Shown here piece by piece: positions 26,142 through 40,045 of a stretch of DNA of 64,000 nt. Source of the DNA: Tolypothrix bouteillei VB521301. GTDB taxonomy: Bacteria > Cyanobacteriota > Cyanobacteriia > Cyanobacteriales > Nostocaceae. Every line of letters starts with the position of its first letter. The stretch's first letter is position 1. The stretch covers positions 310,001 through 374,000 of the forward strand of contig NZ_JHEG04000002.1 in NCBI RefSeq assembly GCF_000760695.4, given 5' to 3'. Under the pieces are notes generated by a model that ran no database searches, was not told the origin of the DNA, and saw only the letters and a program-made list of their open reading frames with translations. A program made the translations under genes and the position numbers.

Positions 26142-26707
26142 TAATGGATTCCTCCAGAACTAATGAAACCAGAACTTTAGTTAAACTGGTGTGACTTTGA
26201 CTTTGGTTGACAGAGTTAACTTGTGTCTCAAGTCGTACACAAGTTTTTTAACTCATCTACCTTCCGGAATTATTTTCGGGCATTCTGTTGAGCAATTATG
26301 ACTCTTCTTAATAGTTTGTAATATTCTTTTTCATGTTTACTATTGCGGCTGCAATCTGAGCAGAATATTAAGAAATATTGCAATAGAAAACTGAGCCATA
26401 AGTCATTAGTCATTTTTCCACTAATTACTTATGACTTTTTTTACAAAACTACTTGGGTAGGCACTGCCTACCATCAATGTTGCTCGCCTCGCTCCGGTGG
26501 TTGAGCCTGGGAATATCCTTACGGAGGCTTTGCTTCCCGCACTCAACCATAGGTACCAAGCAGCCCACCGATTTGTATTTCCAGGTAGTGGCAACGAAAA
26601 AATTGCATCACGAGGGTGAACAAGGTGACCTAGGGTGGGCAATGCCAACGCTATGCCAGATCGCACCGCTCGTGAGTGGGGGCAAGAGCCCCCACCTTCT
26701 GCCTTCC
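26142..26707. other. apcE-apcA spacer: apcA promoter region plus a repeat cassette
   Basis: The half next to apcA (26142-26420) is AT-rich and should hold the strong apcA promoter. The half next to apcE is richer in GC and full of inverted repeats. These include GGTAGGCA/TGCCTACC (26456-26472) and TGGTTGAG/CTCAACCA (26498-26505 / 26542-26549) around GGGAA/TTCCC. It looks like inserted repeat DNA, with no supported ORF. Confidence 0.55.
26676..26695 (-). terminator. GC-rich hairpin after apcE
   Basis: GTGGGGGC-AAGA-GCCCCCAC is a perfect 8-bp stem with a 4-nt loop, 13 bp past the apcE stop. There is no U-tract, but it probably reduces read-through from apcE into apcA. Confidence 0.6.
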
Positions 26708-30139
<3,432 letters not shown>

Positions 30140-30386
30140 TTAAGTCTGGGTTGCTCTAGGCTTGACACGGGCGTGTTTTTATGCCTAAAGAATGCTGCCT
30201 TAAAGACTGCCAGAAAAAATTAACCCAGTCAGCTTTTAGATTAGAACGTTTTGCGTTTTCTCTGGGGCTTTATTAAGAAGTGTGTAGAAACTATAGTTCT
30301 TTTGTATCAAACTATAAAGCAGCCACTCCAAGCTCTCTGAGAACTCATTGAATTTTTGTAACAAATTATTGCAATTTTTAGGAATT

Positions 30387-30466
30387 GGGGAAAAGGGGGA
30401 CAAGGGGGACGAGGGAGAAAAGGGGGACAAGGGGGACGAGGGAGAAAAGGGGGACAAGGGGGACAA
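30387..30466. repeat. 27-bp G-rich tandem repeat (AGGGGGACAAGGGGGACGAG type)
   Basis: About three copies of a GGGGGACAAGGGGGACGAGGGAGAAAA-like unit lie in the 480-bp spacer between apcE and the methyltransferase. A related C-rich array, inverted, lies at 54595-54660. The + strand could form G-rich structures. The collagen-like translation is a by-product of the repeat. Confidence 0.85.
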
Positions 30467-30583
30467 ACTTATAGAAGTACCAATCAACCTATCACCCATC
30501 CAAAAACTTCAATCCCATCCCCTCATCTCCCCAATCTCCCATATTCCGCTACATTAAGAAATGCTGTAATTTTGCTCTACGAG

Positions 30584-31765
30584 ATGTCCGACCCTCAAAC
30601 GATTAGTGCTGCTGTCGCCAAACTTTACAACACCTACCCCTTCCCTCCCGAACCGTTATTAGATGAACCGCCCCCTGGTTATAATTGGCGCTGGAATTGG
30701 TTGGCTGCTTATAACTTTTGTACGGGTCAAAAACCTGACAAACAGGATATCCGTATTTTGGATGCTGGATGTGGTACGGGTGTGGGAACTGAGTATCTCG
30801 TTCACCTCAATCCTCATGCTCGTGTTGTCGGTATCGATCTCAGTGCTAATGCTTTAGCGGTGGCAAAAGAGCGCTGTCAGCGTTCTGGTGCAGATCGTGT
30901 GGAGTTTCATCACCTGAGTTTGTATGACGTGGAACAGGTACCTGGTGAGTTTGATTTGATTAATTGTGTGGGCGTTCTTCACCACTTACCCGACCCCATT
31001 CGTGGAATTCAATCTTTAGCGAAGAAGTTAGCTCCCGGTGGTTTGATGCATATCTTTGTATACGGAGAGTTGGGACGCTGGGAAATTCAACTCATGCAAA
31101 AAGCGATCGCACTTCTTCAAGGTGACAAGCGGGGCGATTACCGCGATGGTGTTCGTGTTGGACGGCAAATATTTGCTTCTTTACCAGATAATAACCGCAT
31201 TCTTAAAAGGGAACGGGAACGATGGTTGTTGGAAAATCAACGGGATGAGTGCTTTGCTGATATGTACGTACATCCCCAGGAAATCGATTACAACATAGAA
31301 ACTTTGTTTGAACTCATTGATGCTTCGGGATTGGATTTTGTCGGTTTTTCCAATCCGAGTTTTTGGGAGTTGGAGAGACTTTTGAGTAAAGCACCGGAGT
31401 TAGTAGAGCGAGCAAAAGATCTGAGCGATCGCCAGCGTTATCGCTTAATAGAATTATTAGATCCAGAAGTGAGTCACTACGAGTTTTTCTTGAATCGTCC
31501 ACCGCTACCCAAAGCAGATTGGTCAGAACTAGACACAATACTAGCAGCAATTCCAGAAAGAAATCCATGCATAGAAGGTTTCCCCAGTCAATGTCTGTTG
31601 AACTACGATTACCAACTTGTTAACTTATCAGAAGCGGAGTTAAAGTTTTTACAAAGTTGTGATGGGAAATCAACAGTGGGAGAAATTTTGGCAAGCTTAC
31701 AGTTAGAGTTAGATAGGGTACGAGAGCTTCTCAAACAACAGCTCATTATGTTAACACTAGGTTGA
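30584..31765 (+). CDS. Class I SAM-dependent methyltransferase
   Basis: A 393-residue protein. The Rossmann methyltransferase core lies at residues ~50-170: motif I ILDAGCGTGVGTEYL, acidic VVGIDLSANALAVAKERC, motif IV FDLINCVGVLHHLPDP. The ~200 C-terminal residues form an additional helical domain (KADWSELDTILAAIPERNPCIEGFP) common in cyanobacterial homologues. The frame opens at TTG 30572, but ATG 30584 (MSDPQTISAAV) is the more natural start. The substrate is unknown. It is upstream of the atp operon but separated by ~350 bp, so probably independent. Confidence 0.85.
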   Translation: MSDPQTISAAVAKLYNTYPFPPEPLLDEPPPGYNWRWNWLAAYNFCTGQKPDKQDIRILDAGCGTGVGTEYLVHLNPHARVVGIDLSANALAVAKERCQRSGADRVEFHHLSLYDVEQVPGEFDLINCVGVLHHLPDPIRGIQSLAKKLAPGGLMHIFVYGELGRWEIQLMQKAIALLQGDKRGDYRDGVRVGRQIFASLPDNNRILKRERERWLLENQRDECFADMYVHPQEIDYNIETLFELIDASGLDFVGFSNPSFWELERLLSKAPELVERAKDLSDRQRYRLIELLDPEVSHYEFFLNRPPLPKADWSELDTILAAIPERNPCIEGFPSQCLLNYDYQLVNLSEAELKFLQSCDGKSTVGEILASLQLELDRVRELLKQQLIMLTLG

Positions 31766-31837
31766 AATAGTGACGTTGCCAACTTGAGACGCACAGCCCC
31801 ACTAAAAAGGTAGAATAAGAGTTAAAAGAATATTTGC

Positions 31838-31907
31838 TTGACTCCTTATTGATATAAGGTTGGACAGACCCCTAGCTTCTTCAAGAAGTAGGGGATCTTG
31901 GAGTCAA
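31838..31907. ncRNA. Compact structured element bounded by TTGACTCC/GGAGTCAA
   Basis: Terminal 8-bp inverted repeats (31838-31845 and 31900-31907) enclose CCTTAT-N4-ATAAGG and then a CCCCTA ... CTTCTT C AAGAAG ... TAGGGG stem with one bulge. The whole could fold as a three-stem RNA or be a tiny non-autonomous element derived from an IS200/IS605 end. It lies 200 bp before the atp operon. Transcription is not shown. Confidence 0.4.
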
Positions 31908-32112
31908 TCAATGGGTAAAAAGGTAAAAAATTATCCTTATTTATCCAATTTTTTTGTATTAAAAATCCTTTTTATGCTTTTGTATCTACCAATTTTTTTT
32001 CTTCAGACAATAAGTTAATTGTTTTTTTCTAAAGTATTGTTACCCAATCGTGATATGATTCAGCTGGCTGAGCAAACAGTCAACACAAATAACTGTACTG
32101 GTTTCAACTCCC
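31908..32112. promoter_or_regulatory. Probable atp operon promoter region
   Basis: AT-rich DNA directly upstream of atp1, including long T-runs near 31945 and 31990 and GTGATATGATTC at 32050-32061 as a possible -10 region. The precise start cannot be fixed from sequence. Confidence 0.4.
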
Positions 32113-32568
32113 GTGAGCTTGTCAGACGACTCAATTAAATCCATGCCAACAACAGGACAAGATGCAAAGCCCGGTTTGGAGAATCCAGAACGGAAAAGCT
32201 CTTCTATGCAAGAGTTTTACAATCTCTACCGAGAATTGCTGGTCATCACTCTTGTCTTGACAGGGATTATATTTATCTGTGTATGGATTGTGTATTCCCG
32301 AAACGTGGCTCTGAATTACTTACTTGGGGCATGCGCGGGTGTGGTTTACTTGAGGATGCTGGCAAAAAATGTTGAGCGGTTGAGCAGAGAAAACCCCAAG
32401 CTGAGCAAAACTCGGTTAGCTTTATTAGTAGGAGTTATTGTACTGGCATCACAGTGGAATAAACTGCAAATATTGCCAATATTTTTGGGATTTCTCACCT
32501 ACAAAGGTACGCTTCTCATTTACGTAGTTAGGGGGGCATTTATCCCTGACTCGTCAAAGCTCCAGTAG
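32113..32568 (+). CDS. atp1: ATP synthase assembly protein subunit I (Atp1)
   Basis: A 151-residue membrane protein at the head of the atp operon. About four hydrophobic segments are visible ([68 protein letters not shown]). Position and pattern match cyanobacterial Atp1/AtpI-like proteins that help assemble the c-ring. The frame starts with GTG ([11 protein letters not shown]); ATG 32143 is the alternative. It is not a stoichiometric subunit of the enzyme. Confidence 0.85.
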   Translation: MSLSDDSIKSMPTTGQDAKPGLENPERKSSSMQEFYNLYRELLVITLVLTGIIFICVWIVYSRNVALNYLLGACAGVVYLRMLAKNVERLSRENPKLSKTRLALLVGVIVLASQWNKLQILPIFLGFLTYKGTLLIYVVRGAFIPDSSKLQ

Positions 32569-32704
32569 ACCTAAAAGGCGATGGCGCGAGTGCTTTTCGG
32601 GAGGAAAATCCATACCGCGTTACGGCTAAAGCCGTAATCGATCGCTTATCGCTTGCCTGTTTATCTCCAGTTAAGATTGGAGAGTCGAACGACATGGAAA
32701 GAAA

Positions 32705-33463
32705 ATGGTAAATTTTCTGAACGTTTTCTATTCTTTTCCTCTTGCCTCATTGGAAGTGGGTCATCACTTCTACTGGCAATTGGGTAACCTGAAACTGCAC
32801 GGGCAAGTTTTTCTCACCTCTTGGTTTGTAATTGCTATTTTAGTAATAGCTTCACTAGCAGCTACTCGCAGCATCCAAAAAATTCCAAGCGGCATACAGA
32901 ACCTCATGGAATATGCCCTGGAGTTCATTCGAGATCTGACAAAAAATCAAATTGGTGAGAAAGAGTACCGCCCCTGGGTGCCATTTATCGGCACGCTGTT
33001 TCTGTTTATCTTCGTATCGAATTGGTCGGGCGCTCTGGTTCCTTGGAAGGTTCTTAAGTTACCGTCGGGAGAGTTGGCTGCTCCGACCAATGATATCAAC
33101 ACGACAGTAGCACTGGCGTTACTGACTTCGTTAGCTTACTTTTACGCGGGTTTTAGCAAGCGCGGTTTGGGTTACTTCAAAAAGTATATAGAACCGACGC
33201 CGATCTTATTACCGATCGCGATTCTTGAAGATTTCACCAAGCCCCTATCCCTAAGCTTCCGACTATTTGGTAACATTTTGGCGGATGAGTTAGTTGTGGC
33301 TGTGTTGGTTCTCCTAGTTCCTCTGTTCGTACCTCTGCCAGTCATGGCTTTGGGGTTATTCACCAGTGCCATTCAAGCCCTGGTGTTTGCCACCCTAGCT
33401 GCGGCGTACATACACGAGGCGTTAGAGGGACACGGTGAAGAAGAACATGAAGGTCATCATTGA
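32705..33463 (+). CDS. atpI: ATP synthase subunit a
   Basis: A 252-residue F0 subunit a (atpB in E. coli naming), the proton-channel stator of the thylakoid ATP synthase. The essential Arg lies in [19 protein letters not shown]. About five to six helices are present, with a C-terminal acidic and His-rich tail ([16 protein letters not shown]). It is followed by atpH after 113 bp. Confidence 0.97.
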   Translation: MVNFLNVFYSFPLASLEVGHHFYWQLGNLKLHGQVFLTSWFVIAILVIASLAATRSIQKIPSGIQNLMEYALEFIRDLTKNQIGEKEYRPWVPFIGTLFLFIFVSNWSGALVPWKVLKLPSGELAAPTNDINTTVALALLTSLAYFYAGFSKRGLGYFKKYIEPTPILLPIAILEDFTKPLSLSFRLFGNILADELVVAVLVLLVPLFVPLPVMALGLFTSAIQALVFATLAAAYIHEALEGHGEEEHEGHH

Positions 33464-33516
33464 CCTTCTCAATCAGATTTTAGGTGTTTGAATGTTAAAT
33501 TCGAGTCACAATCTAA

Positions 33517-33822
<306 letters not shown>

Positions 33823-33986
33823 GACTTAAAACTTGTCAGTTGTAAAGACGCGATGCTTCAAGTCCTTACAACTGACAGATTCTAGAAAAGTCAATCGATC
33901 CTTGATAGCGATAGGATCTCCAAAATGAAAGGTTAGATGATTGTAGATGCCACTAAAACAGCGGTTCGAGCCGAATAAGGAGAGAA

Positions 33987-34412
33987 ATGTTTGATTTCGA
34001 TGCTACTTTGCCGGTAATGGCATTGCAGTTCCTGCTGTTGGCAGCTTTATTGAACGTCATTTTCTACAAGCCATTGACCAAAGCGCTGGACGATCGGGAA
34101 AATTACATCCGGACGAACAATCTTGAAGCTAAAGAACGTTTGGCTAAAGCCGAGCGCTTGACTAAAGACTACGAGCAGCAGTTAGCAGACGCTCGCAGAC
34201 AAGCACAAGCTGTGGTAGCACAAGCTCAGGCTGAAGCACAAAAGATAACTGCCGAAAAAGTAGCCGAGGCGCAAAAAGAAGCCCAAGCTCAGCGAGAAAA
34301 GGCAGCTCAAGAAATAGACCAGCAAAAACAAGAGGCTTTTCGTTCATTAGAGCAACAGGTCGATGCCCTCAGTAGGCAAATTCTAGACAAACTACTGGAA
34401 CCAACTTATTAG
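33987..34412 (+). CDS. atpG: ATP synthase subunit b'
   Basis: A 141-residue second stalk subunit, found in photosynthetic organisms where b and b' form a heterodimer. One N-terminal membrane helix ([20 protein letters not shown]) is followed by a long charged coiled coil rich in Ala, Gln, Glu and Lys. GGAGAG precedes the ATG by 4 nt. Confidence 0.95.
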   Translation: MFDFDATLPVMALQFLLLAALLNVIFYKPLTKALDDRENYIRTNNLEAKERLAKAERLTKDYEQQLADARRQAQAVVAQAQAEAQKITAEKVAEAQKEAQAQREKAAQEIDQQKQEAFRSLEQQVDALSRQILDKLLEPTY

Positions 34413-34475
34413 ATAGAGCGGTTCCATGTAAGCTTACGCGCAACGGGGCGTTGCTCCGGTCAGCGCTTCATTCGA

Positions 34476-34495
34476 GTGTCAATTTGACACTTTTT
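34476..34495 (+). terminator. Weak terminator-like hairpin inside the atp operon
   Basis: GTGTCAA-T-TTGACAC followed by TTTTT, in the 132-bp gap between atpG and atpF. The stem is short and AT-rich, so it would be an attenuator or processing site rather than a full terminator. Confidence 0.4.
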
Positions 34496-34544
34496 CCCTT
34501 GGGGAAAATTCAACGTAACTAGCAAGGGAGCAGCGCAGTTGTAA

Positions 34545-35096
34545 ATGGGTATCATAGGGACTGTTTTATTTTTAGCCACTGAGGCAGTCGCAGGAGCAGA
34601 ACCAGAAGGCGGTTTCGGTCTAAATACAGACATTTTAGAAACCAACATCATCAACCTAGCGATTCTCATTGGCGTCTTATTCTACTTTGGGCGCAATGTT
34701 TTAAGCAATACCCTGAACGAACGGCGCTCAAATATTGAAGCGACAATTCAGGAAGCAGAAGCGCGTGCAAAGGAGGCAGCGAGCGCCCTCTTTGAGGCTC
34801 AGCAAAGGCTGACTCAGGCGCAAGCAGAGGCACAGCGAATTGTCAAAGCGTCTGAAGAAAGTGCTCGCGCATCTCGTGAAGCAATTCTGGCAGAGGCAGC
34901 TAAGGACGTGCAACGCTTGAAAGAAACGGCATCTAGGGATTTAGACACCGAAAGAGAAAAAGCGATCGCAGAAGTAAGAGCGAGAGTCGTCGCTTTGGCA
35001 TTACAAAGAGTCGAGTCGCAACTACAGACTGGAATTGCCGAGGATACTCAACATAGATTAATCGATCGCAGCATAGCGCTACTTGGAGGACGCTGA
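34545..35096 (+). CDS. atpF: ATP synthase subunit b
   Basis: A 183-residue stator subunit b. An N-terminal segment resembling a signal ([20 protein letters not shown]) precedes a membrane helix ([17 protein letters not shown]) and a long coiled coil with Ala/Glu/Arg heptads. Its stop overlaps the atpD start by 1 bp (TGATG), so translation is coupled. Confidence 0.95.
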   Translation: MGIIGTVLFLATEAVAGAEPEGGFGLNTDILETNIINLAILIGVLFYFGRNVLSNTLNERRSNIEATIQEAEARAKEAASALFEAQQRLTQAQAEAQRIVKASEESARASREAILAEAAKDVQRLKETASRDLDTEREKAIAEVRARVVALALQRVESQLQTGIAEDTQHRLIDRSIALLGGR

Positions 35097-35650
35097 TGGC
35101 AAGCAATGTAGCAACATCCGAAATAGCCACTCCCTATGCCGAAGCGTTGATGTCACTAGCTCAAGCAAGAAACCTGACAGATCGTTTCGGCGAGGATATC
35201 CGTTCGTTACTGGGTTTGCTTTCGGGAAGTGAAGAGTTGCGAAACTTCCTTATTAACCCGTTTGTGAAGCTCGAAGACAAAAAATCTGTCATCACCCGTA
35301 TCCTTGGAGATGGTGCTGATACTTACTTCCGGAATTTTTTGCTGCTGCTGGTAGATAGAAGGCGGATTGCATTGCTCGAACCCATTTGTCAGCAATATCT
35401 AGCGCTTTTGCGGCAACTCAAACAAACTGTTCTTGCGGAAGTTGTTTCTGCAGTTCCCCTTTCCGAAGCACAGCAACAATCTGTCAGAGAAAAAGTCATT
35501 GCGTTGACGAATGCTCGGGAAGTGGAATTGGATACAAAAATCGATCGCGATCTGATTGGTGGTGTCATCATTAGAGTAGGATCTCAAGTGATTGACGCTA
35601 GTATAAGGGGTCAGCTGCGCCGCCTATCATTACGCCTAACTAGCGCCTGA
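35096..35650 (+). CDS. atpD: ATP synthase subunit delta
   Basis: A 184-residue delta (OSCP) subunit linking the b/b' stalk to the alpha3beta3 head (atpH in E. coli naming). The N-terminal helical domain (ATPYAEALMSLAQARNLTDRF) and the C-terminal IDRDLIGGVIIRVGSQVIDASIRGQL are diagnostic. It starts within the atpF stop codon. Confidence 0.96.
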   Translation: MASNVATSEIATPYAEALMSLAQARNLTDRFGEDIRSLLGLLSGSEELRNFLINPFVKLEDKKSVITRILGDGADTYFRNFLLLLVDRRRIALLEPICQQYLALLRQLKQTVLAEVVSAVPLSEAQQQSVREKVIALTNAREVELDTKIDRDLIGGVIIRVGSQVIDASIRGQLRRLSLRLTSA

Positions 35651-35653
35651 AAA

Positions 35654-37284
<1,631 letters not shown>

Positions 37285-37290
37285 GAAAGA

Positions 37291-37348
37291 GTGCTAATTG
37301 CTGATAGCTAATTGTTGAACAGCCATTAGCTATTAGCCATTAGCTATT
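37291..37348. repeat. TAGCTAT/TAGCCAT heptamer repeats between atpA and atpC
   Basis: A second heptamer family member lies inside the operon: GCTAATTGCTGATAGC and inverted GCCATTAGCTATTAGCC units form a potential hairpin in the 80-bp spacer. Confidence 0.75.
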
Positions 37349-37364
37349 TACTGGGAAAAAGAAT

Positions 37365-38312
37365 ATGCCAAATCTAAAAGCAATACGCGATCGCATTCAA
37401 TCGGTCAAAAATACCAAGAAAATTACAGAAGCCATGCGGCTCGTGGCTGCTGCTAGGGTACGTCGCGCTCAAGAACAGGTGATTGCAACCCGCCCCTTTG
37501 CAGACCGCTTGGCTCAAGTCCTGTACGGTTTGCAAACCCGCTTGCGGTTTGAAGATGCAGACCTACCCCTACTGCGGAAAAGAGACGTGCGGTCAGTAGG
37601 GTTGCTCGTGATTTCAGGCGATCGGGGATTGTGCGGCGGTTACAACAACAACATTATCAAGCGTGCTGAAAACCGCGCTAAAGAAATCAAAGCAGAAGGT
37701 CTTGACTACACGTTTGTGATTGTAGGACGCAAAGCATCTCAGTACTTCCAACGCCGAGATCAACCCATTGATGCGAGCTACACTGGTCTAGAGCAAATTC
37801 CGACTGCAGCAGAAGCAACAAAGATTTCTGACGAACTCCTCTCTTTGTTCCTGTCTGAAAAAGTAGACCGAATTGAGTTGGTATACACCAAGTTCGTCTC
37901 TTTGGTCAGTTCCCGTCCCGTCGTACAAACTCTGCTTCCTCTAGACCCACAAGGTTTAGAAGCACAGGATGATGAAATTTTCCGCTTAACAACTCGTGGC
38001 GGTCAGTTTGAGGTAGAACGCTCGAGAGTTGCTACCCCAACACGGACTTTACCCCGTGACATGATTTTTGAGCAAGACCCCGTACAAATTCTTGATTCTC
38101 TGCTCCCTCTATATCTGAGCAACCAGTTACTCAGAGCATTACAAGAATCTGCTGCAAGCGAACTAGCAGCACGGATGACAGCAATGAGTAGCGCTAGCGA
38201 CAATGCAAAAGAACTCATCAATACTCTCACCCGTTCATACAACAAAGCACGCCAAGCCTCAATTACCGATCAAATTCTTGAAGTGGTGAGTGGTGCAGAA
38301 GCGCTCAAGTAA
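37365..38312 (+). CDS. atpC: ATP synthase subunit gamma
   Basis: A 315-residue rotor subunit gamma. N-terminal helix [33 protein letters not shown] and C-terminal helix [31 protein letters not shown] are conserved. The central insert typical of photosynthetic gammas is present (~residues 195-240). The plant-type redox-regulatory Cys pair is absent, as usual in cyanobacteria. It is the last gene of the operon. Confidence 0.97.
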   Translation: MPNLKAIRDRIQSVKNTKKITEAMRLVAAARVRRAQEQVIATRPFADRLAQVLYGLQTRLRFEDADLPLLRKRDVRSVGLLVISGDRGLCGGYNNNIIKRAENRAKEIKAEGLDYTFVIVGRKASQYFQRRDQPIDASYTGLEQIPTAAEATKISDELLSLFLSEKVDRIELVYTKFVSLVSSRPVVQTLLPLDPQGLEAQDDEIFRLTTRGGQFEVERSRVATPTRTLPRDMIFEQDPVQILDSLLPLYLSNQLLRALQESAASELAARMTAMSSASDNAKELINTLTRSYNKARQASITDQILEVVSGAEALK

Positions 38313-38322
38313 AGTGTGGGTG

Positions 38323-38384
38323 GATTTTGGATTTAGATTTTGGGTTGAATCTCAAATCTCAAATCTAAAATCTCAAATTTTTTT
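38323..38384 (+). terminator. Probable atp operon terminator
   Basis: GATTTTGGATTT (38323-38334) can pair with AAATCTAAAATC (38361-38372), with one G-U, and a T-run follows at 38378-38384. CAAATCT repeats form the loop. It is AT-rich and only moderately strong. Confidence 0.5.
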
Positions 38385-38393
38385 AACACATTT

Positions 38394-38413
38394 TATAATG
38401 TATGTACTACAAT
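38394..38413 (+). promoter_or_regulatory. ssrA promoter -10 candidates
   Basis: TATAAT (38394-38399) and TACAAT (38408-38413) lie 38 and 24 bp before the mature tmRNA 5' end. This fits transcription start upstream followed by RNase P trimming. No clear -35 is visible. Confidence 0.5.
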
Positions 38414-38431
38414 GGAATCTGTGAAGGACAT

Positions 38432-38813
38432 GGGTCCGTAACGGTTTCGACGTGGTGGCGAAAGCTGCTCTATGATTCAGGTCGAGAGTGAGTCTCCTCT
38501 CGAAAATCAAGGCTCAAAAAAATAGATGCAAACAACATCGTACCTTTTGCTCGTAAGCACGCTACTGTAGCTGCCTAATAACCTCTAACTGGTTCGAGCG
38601 CTTCTGGTCTGACTCCGTTAAAGGCTAGAGGCAAACCCCAACGGATGCGCTAACAGCATTCCTCTGGTTAACTGTTGGCTAAGACTCAACCAGAGCATCC
38701 TACCGTTCGGGATAAAGAACGTTCCCCGCCCTAAGGGTAAAAAGGGCTAAGCCTGTGAATGAGTGGGGAGTCAATACCCATTGCGGACAGCAGTTCGACT
38801 CTGCTCGGATCCA
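38432..38813 (+). ncRNA. ssrA: Transfer-messenger RNA (tmRNA)
   Basis: The one-piece tmRNA. The 5' end GGGTCCGTAACGGTTTCGACG pairs with the 3' CGGATCC as a 7-bp acceptor stem (one G-U). The T arm is CAGTTCGACTCTG. The tag frame starts at resume codon GCA 38528 and encodes ANNIVPFARKHATVAA, ending at TAA 38576-38578. The ANNIV start and AA end are the cyanobacterial pattern for ClpXP recognition. CCA is not encoded. It rescues stalled ribosomes with SmpB. Confidence 0.97.
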
Positions 38814-38828
38814 CTAAGTGATAAATAG

Positions 38829-38868
38829 AAATCCGTCGTATACTTTTATGTATCGGCGGATTTTGTTT
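38829..38868 (+). terminator. ssrA terminator
   Basis: AAATCCGTCGTATAC pairs with GTATCGGCGGATTT (one mismatch, one bulge) and leads into TTTTGTTTTG, 16 bp past the tmRNA 3' end. Confidence 0.8.
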
Positions 38869-39106
38869 TGTGTGACTGGTTCAAACGCAGTTATTACTTG
38901 TCAAAAACCTGTTTGTAAACCATACAGAACAAACGCAAATTATAAAGTACTGCTCACCAATTAATCTCCGACCTGTAAACTTTGAAATGGAATATGCTAG
39001 ACCCTTCAGTGCAGACATTGCACTCTCTACCTCTATAGCAAGCAACGCGCTCAAAGGGTGTATCTTTATTAGCTATCAAGAAATAGTGGGAGCGCGAGAA
39101 CCCCTG

Positions 39107-39116
39107 TGTTTTTAAC
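39107..39116. repeat. Left 10-bp target site duplication
   Basis: TGTTTTTAAC directly abuts the left terminal repeat of the IS4-family unit. The identical decamer follows its right end at 42407-42416. It equals the predicted loop of the IS200/IS605 left-end hairpin. Confidence 0.9.
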
Positions 39117-39700
39117 CCTATCCATTACCCGCATCTTTCTTAACAATCGCAAAACTCGGATGAAGAAAGGGTTTGAGGAGAAATACGGACTCTAGGGGTT
39201 GACAAAAATCAAATGATGTAGAGTAGGGGAGATGGAAGTGGTGGTCTGATGGCGGATGTGGATAGCCATGCTTGTTAAAGATCACTCGAGTGGCGAGGGA
39301 AAAATTTGTGGAAGGAATTGCGACAGAGAACCTTTCAGGGGCAGTGGATAAGCAAAGGAAAAGTCTACAATGGTGAAAATGTAAGGAGAATAAGTTCTAA
39401 AAATATTCGACAACAAATACTTGAGTAAAAAGAAGTTAGTGAGGTGCGAAAGTCATTTTTAGATGGGGTTTGCAGCAGGTTGTATGAGTACGGCAATCAT
39501 CGCCAGAACACTACTGTTTCAAAAACGATAAAACAGGTATCAGATTCAATCTGTTGCAGAGCGGCGCGAGGGGGCTAAGCCGCCCCCTCAGGACTCCCCG
39601 GCGTGCCAGTTTCAAATGACCATACAAAAACTACTACTGATGCCTCAAAGGGTACAAATGGTCATCTTCAACTGGCTGAATCAAAAATCATGAATTCTGC
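39117..39700. repeat. Left 584-bp terminal inverted repeat
   Basis: Mirror image of 41823-42406. Complementarity stops at 39701/41822. No intact ORF is seen in it. It contains a smaller palindrome (GAGGGGGC TAAGCC GCCCCCTC near 39569-39590). The equal arm lengths imply no indels since duplication, so the arms are recent or kept identical by gene conversion. Confidence 0.85.
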
Positions 39701-39735
39701 GAGATTGGCAAAACTTGTGGAATTTTGTTGTTGAT

Positions 39736-39763
39736 AGCACTTCAGGTGTTAGCCTGAAGTGCT
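39736..39763. terminator. Perfect 11-bp hairpin inside the IS4-family unit
   Basis: AGCACTTCAGG-TGTTAG-CCTGAAGTGCT lies just inside the left arm, ~280 bp past the transposase stop. It may end the transposase transcript or block read-in from outside; no U-tract follows. Confidence 0.55.
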
Positions 39764-40045
39764 GAAAGAAGCTAGTAGATGCAGCATCGCTTTGCTCTGT
39801 TCATTGGAGAATACTTGCTCGTGACCAACATAGAGTGAGCGAATGTTCAAGGGTTTAAGACCCAAATGGCACGCAAGGGAAAAGCACACCGCAGATGGAA
39901 GAATCAGAAAAATGGGATGAAGTTTGAAGTCCGTTAACAGTTGCCACCCGGATTTTTGGCATTTCTTCAACTGTATTGATAGCAGGGATAAACAGAAGAT
40001 AGATGCCCTCTGTTCTCTGCCTGCTACCGTCAAAAATCTTAATTG

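Noticed and set aside
30348..30557. ORF encoding a collagen-like (GEKGDKGDE)n protein
   Set aside because: The Gly-x-y pattern is a by-product of a 27-bp G-rich tandem repeat in a spacer. There is no ribosome-binding site or signal peptide, and the inverse repeat occurs at another non-coding spacer.
39749..40033. 94-codon minus-strand ORF downstream of the IS4-family transposase
   Set aside because: No recognisable motif and no ribosome-binding site; it overlaps the hairpin at 39736-39763. Probably chance.
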